DNA of 13,509 bases from NCBI GenBank assembly GCA_017615495.1, contig JAGAAA010000035.1, positions 1-13,509 on the forward strand. The letters run 5' to 3'. Under the pieces are notes generated by a model. The model was given only the letters and a program-made list of their open reading frames with translations, ran no database searches and had not been told where the DNA came from. The translations under genes and the position numbers were made by a program. Each line of letters begins with the position of its first letter. Within the stretch, counting starts at the first letter, position 1. Source of the stretch: Clostridia bacterium (GTDB taxonomy: Bacteria; Bacillota; Clostridia; Christensenellales; CAG-1252). Of this stretch, positions 1 through 7,994 are shown piece after piece.

Positions 1-3000
1 ACAACGTTTCTTATTCCTTCGATTACGATTTCAAATCGCATTACGTCGCCGGGCAGGGCTTGGAGTTCTCTCTTGCTTTGACGGACAAAAACGGCAAGCA
101 TTCCGCATTCAACGTGCGCGGGGACTATTTGTACGTTGATCTCACCGAGTACGGCGTAGCCAAGTGCAAGATCGCCACGGATACCCTCTCTTCGAGGTTG
201 GGCGTCACCGGCTTTAAGGACGTTGGGGAATTTGACTTCCGCGATAAATTGCATATGTTGGTGCTTCTTGCGGCGGGCAGGTCGGAAAGTCAAGACGTGG
301 TCAGCTACACGCTCGGCAAAGAGTTCTTTGAGCTTCTTTCCGAAAAGATCGGTTTCAAAGGCTTGTTTGGCGTGGACGGCGCGGAGGTCTCTTGGAGCAA
401 GGCGAACAACCGTTTGCAAAACCTTTCCGCATCTTTCAACGTGGCGGGTATGACGGCGTCTTTGTCCGCGCCCACCTTCACCTTCGGCACGCCGGTGGAA
501 CTTCCCGCGGTGGATACCGCATCTTACGCCGACCTTGCCGATAAGCAAACCACCCATATCGCGGTTTCCGGCACCATCCGTCAAAACACGGTCTTTGAAA
601 CGGACGGAGCGTTGCTTTCCGCTTTGCTTTCTTCGCTTGCGGGCGAAGATATCGAATTTACCGAGTCGAGCTCTACGCAGTACACGGCGGACATCGTCTT
701 TGCCGCGGACGGCTCGGTCAAAAACTTCTTTGCTCGTTTGTACAACGCGCGCGGCAGTGAGATCGTAAACGTTTATTACACCGACGAGACTCCGGACGAT
801 TTCTATTTGATCTCGCCCGAGCAGGCGGGCTCCGGCGTGCGCACGGTGCGCACTTTCGCGCTGGCGGAAGAACCACTTGCCGGCTTCAACGCGGCGCTTG
901 GCGCGGCGGATAGCAACGTCGGCAGAAACGTCCTCTTCGGCGCGTACGAAAATACCTTTATGTTCGGCGTGCATTCGCCGATGCTCTCGGTCATTGCGGA
1001 GAAGATAGCGCTGGTTTACCCCGGCTTCTCCTTGGATACGCTTTCTTCCTTGAAGTGCAGGCGTTACGAGACCCGCGTTACCGATTCCACCATCACGACC
1101 AAGATCGTCTTCGACGACGACAACGATATCCAGATCACCGCTACTTCCTTTGCCGTCACCTTTAACGACAACAGGATGATCGAGTCCCTGACCGCGGCTA
1201 CGCCCGAAACGGTTGCCATCCTTGCGGATAACGATATGCCCGACGTGGCGACGGCGGTGTTTACCGGCGGCCTTACTTATCGCGTCTCGTTGAAGGACAA
1301 CGTCACGGATGAAAAGATCTGGAATTACCGCAACGTTCCCACGAGAATGGGCAGAGCGGGGCAGATCGAAAGCGTTGAAGCGACCGCTTCCATCCTTGGC
1401 AAGACCATTCAAGCCACTGTTAAGGCGGATCTTTCGCCCGCTACGGAAGTGGAGCTCGCAAACAGCGTGACCTACGCCGATCGTTACGATGCGGGTACGC
1501 GCACCTTTACGATGCAGTACTACAATGACGCCACGCCCAAAACCATTCTCGATTCCTTCTCCTTCTTGATCGCTTCCGTGGATAACACGGAGTACCCCAA
1601 GGAGATCGAATGGGATCTGACGGGCGTTTCCACCTCCCTCGGCAGGAAGGAATTCACAGTCAAACCCAAAGTAAAAACTTATTTCGGCAACGAGATCTAT
1701 CTTGGCGACGTGGCGCTCTTCACCTTGTCTATCGAGGGCGAAAAAGCGGTCTCTACGGCTTACACCAAGACTTTCGTTGCGTACGACGGTATGGACCCCA
1801 TGGACCCCGCGGTCTATTCCGAAGTTCTCGTGGTGACGACCTCGGACGGTCAAACCGTTGAAGTCCGTCACGTGGAATGGGATCTTACCAACGCCTTTAT
1901 CGAAAGTAAGATCCGCAACAACCTTCTTTACGCTTACACCACCGATCCCACGCAACCCGACATCATGCGCGCAAGGGTCTATGATTCCACCGGCGCGTAC
2001 GTCGTTTTGGAGATCCCCGTCTTCTTTGAAGCTAGGGTCGTAAACACCGCCGACTTTGACGTTTCAGGGCTTCCCGGCGTCACCTACGACGAGGGCACGG
2101 GCTTTACCTTCGACGTGTTGAAGGTCAGAAGTCTTTTGCCCAACAAGACGGTGGGCATCTTGCCGCAAGCCTTCGTAGCTAACGCGGGCGAAGCGGACGA
2201 ATGGCAGGTCTCCGGCGTTAAGTGGTCGTTTGACGCAATCGAAAACGTGCTCAACGCATCGGGCGCCACCGGCGTTTTGACCTTGACGATCGGCGACAGC
2301 ATCAGCGGCTATCAGGAAAAGGATTATCCCTACGCCTTTACCAGCGTGACGGTCACGGGCACCGCGCTTTTGACAAGCGACAAACAGCCCGTCGCATCCA
2401 TCGCAAGGACGGGGGCGTCTCTCTTTGAGTACGCGGCGACGCATCTCAACGCTTATACGTATACCTTCCCCGCCTACGTTCGCGTGGATTTCACCGTCGG
2501 CGGCAATGCCGAAAGCGAGGACCTCCTCGTTGCGTGGACGTACGACAAACCCTTTAATGAGACTGCCCTTTGTGATGGCGGCGCATACGTTTTGACGGGC
2601 GCGGTCGGTAGCGAAACGTTGACGGTCTCGTTGTCCTTCGACAGGCAACTCATCACCTCGTACCGCTTTGCGGACGAAGCGACGATGATCTCAAGCGGCG
2701 CGCTCACCACGCACCAAGGCAAGCTTTGCTTAACCTTCTCCGCATTGGCGGCGCTTACCGAAAACGGCGCAAAGTATACTTCCAAAGATAATTATCCCAC
2801 CTCCCTTGAAATTGCTTTCAACGGCGGCAGCACCTACGTGCCCGCCTCCGTAACGTGGGATCTTTCCGCTTATGACGGCAGGGAAGATATGATCGGCAGC
2901 GGCTTCCTCGGCGTGGTCAAAGCCACGGCGAAAGGGCAAAACTTTGACGTATACGTTTACGTTGCGCCCGCATACGATTCGGTATATACCGACGCGGGCT

Positions 3001-5192
3001 TGACCAAGTCCGACTTGACCTTCCGCTTGATGTCCGCGGGTGAACTGGCGCAGGACGGCATGCATTACAAACTCGTCGTTACCGATCCTCGTTCGGTCGA
3101 AAACTATCCCACCGTCCTTTACGTCGGCGCCGGGCAGACCGTTGAAGTGATCGAATGGTTGGGCATTGACGCCGTCGCGCGTCTTTATTCCGAAAGTTAC
3201 GAGACCACCGCGCCCAATGCGGTTTCCGGCAACGTCGTGGTGCGCGCCAAGATCGGCAACGCCGAAGTCGGGTACAAAGAAATTCAGATCCCCGTCCACA
3301 TCGTGGACAGCGTGATCGACGAAGACGAGATCGAAGTCAGTGGGCTTCCCTTCGCGGCAAGCTCCGAGATGACGGGCGGCTCAACGCCGTACGCGGTCAC
3401 GCCCAATTACGCGCCCTTGCAGGTAAACGGCGTGGATTGCCGCTTCTCGTTGGATGCCAACCCCTATTACGTCAACCCCAAGGAGCAACGCACCTATCCC
3501 GCTTATCTTGACTTTGAGTTAGACGGCAGAGCGGTGCGCGCCGAAGCCAAGTGGGACCTCGACGCGATCCCCGAAAACGCCGCGATGGCAACGGAAAGCC
3601 AAAACTACGTTGCTTGGGCGATGATCGACCTCGGCAGTTCCTTTAAGAAGGTTAAGATCCCCGTGGCGGTCACCGTGCTCAAGCGCGAGATCGACGTTGT
3701 TTGGATCAAAGACAGCGAAGGCAATTACACCAACGAAAAGTACCTCGACATCGACGGCTACGCGCTCGATCCCTTCGGTGACGACGTGGTGGGCGATGAA
3801 GTTTCGTTGGACGTCAAGGTGCAGTTCAAAAAGGATGCAAACCGTTACCCGCTCAAGCTCAAGTACAGCAAGCAGGGCGTCGTCCTCTCCTATGACGGCA
3901 GCAACGTTTATGAAAACGTTTCGGTCAGAGTGGGCAACGAAAGCGGCGGCTACCGCACCATCGACGGTTACACCATCCGCATCCTTTCCAACATCGTTTC
4001 CAAGATCCGCGTGTGGAACAGCGGCGTGTACGAAACCTTCTTTGAGGCGGTTTACGACGCCGGCACGGGCAATATGACCTACAACTATTATTCCGCCGTC
4101 GATATGGGCGGCCCCCTCCCCACCGAGGTCAAAGCCACCTTCGGGCAGGGCGGCGCGGAAGTTACCGTACCCATTGCCACCGAAAACAACGCGGGCAAAG
4201 GCTTGGTGTTCTCGTGGGATCGCAGTAAGGACGGCAACCATTATCTTGGCGTCGTATTGTGGAACCCCTCCGTTTCGGCGGAAGTGGGCGGCGCTCGTCA
4301 AGCGATCTACAACAGCCAGCAAAAGAACTTTGCCGAGCCGAGAGTGGATATGTTCTTCGACGGCTCCTTTACCGATAGCGCGGTATATCGCGACAGCGTG
4401 GATACCCTCGGCCCCATCACGGTCAGCGGCTTCCTCGCGGACAGAGACGAAGAGATCTTGACCGCGCAGATCGCAAAGACCTATCAAAACCGCTACATCA
4501 CGGTGGACGCCGATAACGCGGCAAGGCTCAACGCCACCGACGTTTTGACGGTGGGCACCTATCGCTTGTACGTCTCAGTCGAAGGCCACGAGCAGTACGA
4601 AGGCGAGGTCTACAAGACCTTTACCGTCACGCCCAAGGACGTTTCGGCAACCGTCACCCTTTACGTCAACGGTGCTCGTCGCACCGAAAACGATCCCAAG
4701 GAGCAGTACACCGGAACGGCGTTCCAGGTGCGCGCCAAGGCAAACTACGGCATTGACGTACCCTTCCTTGTGGACGGCTTATCGGCGCAAAACGTGACGG
4801 ACGTTCATTACGTCGCCGGCAACGTTGCCGCTTACGAGTTTACCGTTACGGTGGACGTGACCGACCAGATAGGCAGGAACTATAAGGTGGAGAACGCGAC
4901 GGTCGCGTTTAAGATCACCGAGGCGCCTCTCCCCGACGGCGCGGCGGATATCCGCCTGACTTGGGCTGCCACCAGACAAGAGTTTGACGTTACGGTCAAG
5001 GTGTTCGGCAACGCCGTATCCAACGATCCCACCTTGACAAACGGGTACAAGATATATTACTATGAAACAAGTAGCTCGTTGGACGAGGTGACGACGTTTA
5101 CGGCAGGCACAACCTACTACTACACCATCGAAATCAAAGTCCCGAACTATATGGAGGTCGATCGCATCCGTAGGCCGATCACCGCCGCTTAA
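1..5192 (+). CDS. Giant repetitive surface-type protein, 5' end missing
   Basis: The reading frame is open from position 3, so the TTG at 60 is not a convincing start and the true N-terminus lies upstream; 1729 residues are visible before the TAA. I do not recognise a named gene. From N to C I see three zones. First, about 500 residues of degenerate repeats with a leucine-rich helix followed by a beta-meander; one ends FGTPVELP, which resembles the end of LolA/LppX-like lipoprotein domains. Second, about nine Ig-like repeats of the Big_4 style (roughly 1590-4300), each with a YP-type strand and a W-D type motif. Third, from about 4440, MBG-like beta domains with motifs such as VGTYRLYV and YTGTAF. 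Cysteine is very rare (about five) and Asp, Thr, Val and Tyr are abundant, as in extracellular proteins. No LPXTG motif or C-terminal membrane anchor is present, so attachment may come from the missing N-terminus (signal peptide or lipobox) or from a partner. It is co-directional with the next gene, nine bases away. Adhesion or a cell-envelope structural role is plausible but not shown. Confidence 0.85.
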   Translation, partial: NVSYSFDYDFKSHYVAGQGLEFSLALTDKNGKHSAFNVRGDYLYVDLTEYGVAKCKIATDTLSSRLGVTGFKDVGEFDFRDKLHMLVLLAAGRSESQDVVSYTLGKEFFELLSEKIGFKGLFGVDGAEVSWSKANNRLQNLSASFNVAGMTASLSAPTFTFGTPVELPAVDTASYADLADKQTTHIAVSGTIRQNTVFETDGALLSALLSSLAGEDIEFTESSSTQYTADIVFAADGSVKNFFARLYNARGSEIVNVYYTDETPDDFYLISPEQAGSGVRTVRTFALAEEPLAGFNAALGAADSNVGRNVLFGAYENTFMFGVHSPMLSVIAEKIALVYPGFSLDTLSSLKCRRYETRVTDSTITTKIVFDDDNDIQITATSFAVTFNDNRMIESLTAATPETVAILADNDMPDVATAVFTGGLTYRVSLKDNVTDEKIWNYRNVPTRMGRAGQIESVEATASILGKTIQATVKADLSPATEVELANSVTYADRYDAGTRTFTMQYYNDATPKTILDSFSFLIASVDNTEYPKEIEWDLTGVSTSLGRKEFTVKPKVKTYFGNEIYLGDVALFTLSIEGEKAVSTAYTKTFVAYDGMDPMDPAVYSEVLVVTTSDGQTVEVRHVEWDLTNAFIESKIRNNLLYAYTTDPTQPDIMRARVYDSTGAYVVLEIPVFFEARVVNTADFDVSGLPGVTYDEGTGFTFDVLKVRSLLPNKTVGILPQAFVANAGEADEWQVSGVKWSFDAIENVLNASGATGVLTLTIGDSISGYQEKDYPYAFTSVTVTGTALLTSDKQPVASIARTGASLFEYAATHLNAYTYTFPAYVRVDFTVGGNAESEDLLVAWTYDKPFNETALCDGGAYVLTGAVGSETLTVSLSFDRQLITSYRFADEATMISSGALTTHQGKLCLTFSALAALTENGAKYTSKDNYPTSLEIAFNGGSTYVPASVTWDLSAYDGREDMIGSGFLGVVKATAKGQNFDVYVYVAPAYDSVYTDAGLTKSDLTFRLMSAGELAQDGMHYKLVVTDPRSVENYPTVLYVGAGQTVEVIEWLGIDAVARLYSESYETTAPNAVSGNVVVRAKIGNAEVGYKEIQIPVHIVDSVIDEDEIEVSGLPFAASSEMTGGSTPYAVTPNYAPLQVNGVDCRFSLDANPYYVNPKEQRTYPAYLDFELDGRAVRAEAKWDLDAIPENAAMATESQNYVAWAMIDLGSSFKKVKIPVAVTVLKREIDVVWIKDSEGNYTNEKYLDIDGYALDPFGDDVVGDEVSLDVKVQFKKDANRYPLKLKYSKQGVVLSYDGSNVYENVSVRVGNESGGYRTIDGYTIRILSNIVSKIRVWNSGVYETFFEAVYDAGTGNMTYNYYSAVDMGGPLPTEVKATFGQGGAEVTVPIATENNAGKGLVFSWDRSKDGNHYLGVVLWNPSVSAEVGGARQAIYNSQQKNFAEPRVDMFFDGSFTDSAVYRDSVDTLGPITVSGFLADRDEEILTAQIAKTYQNRYITVDADNAARLNATDVLTVGTYRLYVSVEGHEQYEGEVYKTFTVTPKDVSATVTLYVNGARRTENDPKEQYTGTAFQVRAKANYGIDVPFLVDGLSAQNVTDVHYVAGNVAAYEFTVTVDVTDQIGRNYKVENATVAFKITEAPLPDGAADIRLTWAATRQEFDVTVKVFGNAVSNDPTLTNGYKIYYYETSSSLDEVTTFTAGTTYYYTIEIKVPNYMEVDRIRRPITAA
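1590..4300 (+). repeat. Tandem Ig-like (Big_4-style) protein repeats within the giant gene
   Basis: Degenerate repeats at protein level, not DNA-identical. Each has a strand often starting with Tyr-Pro, a middle strand ending in an aromatic residue usually followed by Asp-Leu, then a loop and a Gly/Ala/Val-rich strand. Tryptophan codons marking the repeats lie at 1611, 1878, 2223, 2535, 2856, 3156, 3552 and 4215; at 3891 a Tyr codon takes this place in an otherwise similar unit (SYDG). Spacing is about 89 to 132 residues, close to one Ig-like domain. The pattern matches what is known of bacterial Ig-like group 4 domains; family assignment is by eye. Borders are approximate. Confidence 0.6.
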
Positions 5193-5201
5193 GGAGGAAG
5201 T

Positions 5202-6587
5202 ATGGAAGAAAAAGACATCACCGAAATGACAACTGACGAGACCGTTAACGAGCAACCCGTCGCTCCCGCTGAGGAGGCGCCGGAAGAGGTTGCCATCGTA
5301 GACGACGACCCCATCGAGTCGGAAAACGTCGACGACGTGGACCCCATTGAGCCCGAAGAGGTCAAAGAGCCGGAACCTGCTTCCGAGGAGCCTAAGAAAA
5401 AGAAGAAGCTCAAAAAGTGGCAGATCGCATTGATCTGCGTGGGCGGCTTTTTTGCGCTTGTGGGCATTGCCGTAGGCATTTTCTTCTTGGTGGGATACTT
5501 GACTTCGGTCAAGAGGACGCCGATGGAGGTTGACTTCCATAACACGAAGCCCGCTTATGCGGTGAGTTACACCGATTCCGAGCTTGCGCTTATCAATAGC
5601 GCTATGGCAAACGGCGCTTCCGAGGCGACCATCAGAGAAGCCATCGCGATGATCTACAACAAAGCAAACGACAACAAGATCAATCACACCACCGGCGCAG
5701 TCGCCGTTTTGCGCGGCCAGGGCGGCGCCAGACTCGACGAGCTTAATGCGGGCGGCACGATGATCGTGCGCGGCATCAAGGCGCAATCGGGCGACAAGTT
5801 CTATTACCAAAAGGGCGCGGCGATCGTGGAATGTTCCGTTTCGTCGTTGCAAAGCACCTTGGAAGGCTTTTTGAACCAACAGGAAAGGACTTACGTCGAC
5901 GGTGACGATTTATTCCTTACCACCGGCACTTTGAAAGGTAAGCTAGCGTTGATCAGCAAGGACGATGAGATCGAAACCAAAACCATCCCCTTTATCAAGA
6001 TGGGCGTTCCCTCCAAGAAAAGACAAAATACCGATTTTGACAGCAAGGAAGCGTTCTACGAGGCGGCTTACTACCTTGACGACCCGCGTGAGATCACCAA
6101 TTTCCGCATCAACAAGGACACCGTCGTTTTGAAGACGTTGGAAAAAGGACAAAAATACATCGAGATCAAAGAAGATGAAAACGGTGATAAGTATTACGTT
6201 TGCCGCTTCTCCCTCTTGATCGAAGGCGAAGGGCACGACGAATGCGTTGAGATCTCTCGTAAGTATCTCCGTGACAGCTCGAACAGCGATAACCTCGAAT
6301 ACGGTCAGTACGACATCAGACTTGAGGTTTGGGACAACGGTTACCTCAAAATGATGCACGACGACGAGCAATGGCAGGGAACCATCTATCTCCTCGGAAA
6401 GAGCATCACCACCGCCAGCACCAACTGGTACGAGAGCATTATCTTCTACAACTACGACGAAACCATCCTCACCGCGGAGAACGCCGAAGAATACAGAGGC
6501 GACGACGAGGGTGCAACTTGGGTCGAAAAACTTGTGAAGAACTACAAAGCGGAGCTTGACAACGCGCCCGCAAAGGACAAAAAGTAA
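5202..6587 (+). CDS. Single-pass membrane protein with unknown external domain
   Basis: 461 residues, family not recognised. Residues 1-64 are acidic and Pro/Glu-rich, probably disordered. A lysine cluster (65-72) precedes one hydrophobic segment at about 75-100. By the positive-inside rule this places the acidic tail in the cytoplasm and residues 101-461 outside. The external part starts with a helical-looking stretch (about 125-155), continues with beta-strand-like segments containing only three cysteines, and ends in a charged tail (APAKDKK). No enzyme motif, LPXTG, SPOR or LysM signature is seen. The start is set by AAGGAGGAAG directly upstream; this Shine-Dalgarno sequence begins at the stop codon of the giant gene, so the two are almost certainly co-transcribed and probably translationally linked. 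A role in assembling, anchoring or working with the giant surface protein is a guess from this pairing. Confidence 0.88.
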   Translation: MEEKDITEMTTDETVNEQPVAPAEEAPEEVAIVDDDPIESENVDDVDPIEPEEVKEPEPASEEPKKKKKLKKWQIALICVGGFFALVGIAVGIFFLVGYLTSVKRTPMEVDFHNTKPAYAVSYTDSELALINSAMANGASEATIREAIAMIYNKANDNKINHTTGAVAVLRGQGGARLDELNAGGTMIVRGIKAQSGDKFYYQKGAAIVECSVSSLQSTLEGFLNQQERTYVDGDDLFLTTGTLKGKLALISKDDEIETKTIPFIKMGVPSKKRQNTDFDSKEAFYEAAYYLDDPREITNFRINKDTVVLKTLEKGQKYIEIKEDENGDKYYVCRFSLLIEGEGHDECVEISRKYLRDSSNSDNLEYGQYDIRLEVWDNGYLKMMHDDEQWQGTIYLLGKSITTASTNWYESIIFYNYDETILTAENAEEYRGDDEGATWVEKLVKNYKAELDNAPAKDKK

Positions 6588-6593
6588 AAAACG

Positions 6594-6631
6594 AAAAATT
6601 CGCCGTCAGGGTTTCCTGACGGCGTTTTTTT
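6594..6631. terminator. Bidirectional intrinsic terminator between convergent genes
   Basis: A perfect 10-bp stem (6601-6610 with 6615-6624) closes a GTTT loop. It is followed on the plus strand by seven T (6625-6631) and preceded by an A-run (6594-6598) that gives a T-tract on the minus strand. It therefore fits termination of both the membrane-protein operon and glmM. The glmM stop codon (6630-6632) lies just beyond the stem and overlaps the T-tract. Confidence 0.92.
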
Positions 6632-7910
6632 ATGCCCGGCGAAGGACCGCTTGTTTTAAGGTTTCCGCGGCGGCGCGGGCAAGAGCTTCGGATGGGTGCT
6701 CCACCATAATGCGGACGAGGTTTTCCGTGCCGCTTGCGCGAAGGAGCACTCTGCCTTCCCGCAGGGCTTCTTTTACTTCCACGGCGGCGCGCTGCACCTC
6801 TTTGTCGTTTGCGACGGATCTGTCGCGCACCGCTACGTTTAAAAGGACTTGCGGGTAAACCGCGGGGAGGGGCGCCTCGTCGAGAGGGCCGTCTTCCAAG
6901 ATGCTTTTCATCAGGACTGCGCCCGTCAGCAATCCGTCCCCCGTGGGGAGGTAGTCGCCGAGGATGACGTGCCCGCTTTGCTCTCCGCCGAGGTTTAAGT
7001 TTTCCGCGCGCATAGTCTCGGCAAGCGCCGAGTCACCGACTGCGCAGGAAACGGGCGTGACGCCTTTTTCCGTCAAACTTTTGAGCACGCCGCCGTTGGT
7101 CATGACGGTCATTGCCACGCGGTTACGGTTTAGGATGCCGCACGCCTTCATTCTGCAAGCAAGGAAGTAAGTGATGAGATCTCCGTCCCAAATTTCCCCT
7201 TTGCCGGTTATCGCGACGATCCGGTCCCCGTCCCCGTCGATGGCGACGCCGATATCGGCCTTGTTCAAAAGTACTTCCTTTTGACAGAATTCGGGGTGCA
7301 GGGCGCCGCATCCTTGGTTGATGCGGTCGCCGCTTTCTCGTGCGTTTAAGGAGATGACGCTTGCCCCCAAAGCGTCGTAAAGACCGGAGAGGGCGCTTCC
7401 CGCGCCGCCGGAGAGATCCACGACGACTTTGACGCCGTCAAGCCGCCCGACCCTGCTTTTTACGTAACCGACGTAGGCGCTAAGGTCGGGCTTTTCCTTA
7501 TACGGGAGGGAAGAAGAGCCCGCAGGCGGTACGCAAAGCATTCTTTCTTCGATCTCCCGCCGCTCGTCTTCATCCGGTTTTCCTCGCCGTGTGAACACTT
7601 TGAGCCCGTTGTGTTCGGGCGGGTTGTGACTTGCCGTCACCATTACGGCATAGGCGCAGTCCGATACGGAGAGCAGGTAGTAGAGCGCGGGCGTGGTCAC
7701 CACGCCGATCGGGCGGACTTCCCCTCCGTTTGCCGCCGCGCCGCAAGCAACTGCGCGCGCTAAGGCGGGGGAGGAAGGGCGGTTATCCCTTCCGAGGAGG
7801 ATCTTGCCTTTTTCAGCCAGCGCCGCCCCCAAACGGTACGCCGTTTCTTCCGTCAAGGTGGTTCCGTAAATGCCGCGAATGCCGTCCGTTCCAAAGCGCA
7901 AAGTGTTCAT
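6630..7910 (-). CDS. glmM: Phosphoglucosamine mutase GlmM
   Basis: Cytoplasmic alpha-D-phosphohexomutase converting glucosamine-6-phosphate to glucosamine-1-phosphate, the step before UDP-GlcNAc for peptidoglycan. Of 426 residues (family usually about 445-450), the order of motifs is canonical: FGTDGIRG at 6-13; TASHNP at 92-97 with the phosphoserine Ser94; the Mg-binding DGDGD loop at 225-229; GGEQSGH at 308-314, the sugar-binding loop that favours GlmM over phosphomannomutase; and the phosphate-binding RASGTE at 391-396, usually RPSGTE. The start is fixed by the family N-terminus (M, few residues, then FGTDG). The usual VGDRYV motif reads VGDSAL here (291-296), an uncommon variant. Only AGGA one base before the ATG could serve as a Shine-Dalgarno, so translation start looks weak or leaderless. 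Divergent from glmS, whose product supplies its substrate. Confidence 0.96.
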   Translation of the reverse strand: MNTLRFGTDGIRGIYGTTLTEETAYRLGAALAEKGKILLGRDNRPSSPALARAVACGAAANGGEVRPIGVVTTPALYYLLSVSDCAYAVMVTASHNPPEHNGLKVFTRRGKPDEDERREIEERMLCVPPAGSSSLPYKEKPDLSAYVGYVKSRVGRLDGVKVVVDLSGGAGSALSGLYDALGASVISLNARESGDRINQGCGALHPEFCQKEVLLNKADIGVAIDGDGDRIVAITGKGEIWDGDLITYFLACRMKACGILNRNRVAMTVMTNGGVLKSLTEKGVTPVSCAVGDSALAETMRAENLNLGGEQSGHVILGDYLPTGDGLLTGAVLMKSILEDGPLDEAPLPAVYPQVLLNVAVRDRSVANDKEVQRAAVEVKEALREGRVLLRASGTENLVRIMVEHPSEALARAAAETLKQAVLRRA

Positions 7911-7915
7911 ATCCT

Positions 7916-7921
7916 AATATA
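7916..7921 (-). promoter_or_regulatory. Candidate glmM -10 element, possibly leaderless
   Basis: Read on the minus strand, TATATT lies five bases before the glmM ATG, so a transcript started from it would begin at or next to the start codon. No good -35 box is seen (best is GTGAAC, three of six matches). This fits the absence of a normally spaced Shine-Dalgarno, but the hexamer alone is weak evidence. Confidence 0.3.
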
Positions 7922-7941
7922 TTCCGCGAGGCGAAAGATGG

Positions 7942-7969
7942 TTCACCTTGCGCCCGTACCGCATATAAT
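7942..7969 (+). promoter_or_regulatory. Candidate glmS promoter
   Basis: A perfect -10 TATAAT (7964-7969) with a weak -35 TTCACC (7942-7947, four of six matches to TTGACA) at 16-bp spacing. Transcription would start near 7976, giving a leader of about 20 bases that consists of little beyond the ribosome binding site. Confidence 0.6.
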
Positions 7970-7980
7970 AGAGGGACGAA

Positions 7981-7990
7981 AAGGAGGGAA
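7981..7990 (+). promoter_or_regulatory. Ribosome binding site that fixes the glmS start
   Basis: AAGGAGGGAA lies four bases before the ATG at 7995. An in-frame ATG at 7938 would add 19 residues, place the start upstream of the -10 box and bury the catalytic Cys that must become the N-terminus, so 7995 is the real start. Confidence 0.9.
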
Positions 7991-7994
7991 GGGT

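Noticed and set aside
60..62. TTG as start codon of the giant gene
   Set aside because: The frame is open upstream to the window edge, no Shine-Dalgarno precedes it and the upstream residues continue the same beta-rich pattern.
3519..5879. Long minus-strand open frames (322 and 366 codons) opposite the giant gene and the membrane protein gene
   Set aside because: The translations have no family-like motifs and cross the coupled gene junction; the plus-strand genes have clear domains and ribosome binding sites.
7911..7994. glmS ribozyme or other riboswitch upstream of glmS
   Set aside because: The gap is 84 bases and the -10 box lies 26 bases before the start codon, leaving no room for the ribozyme core.
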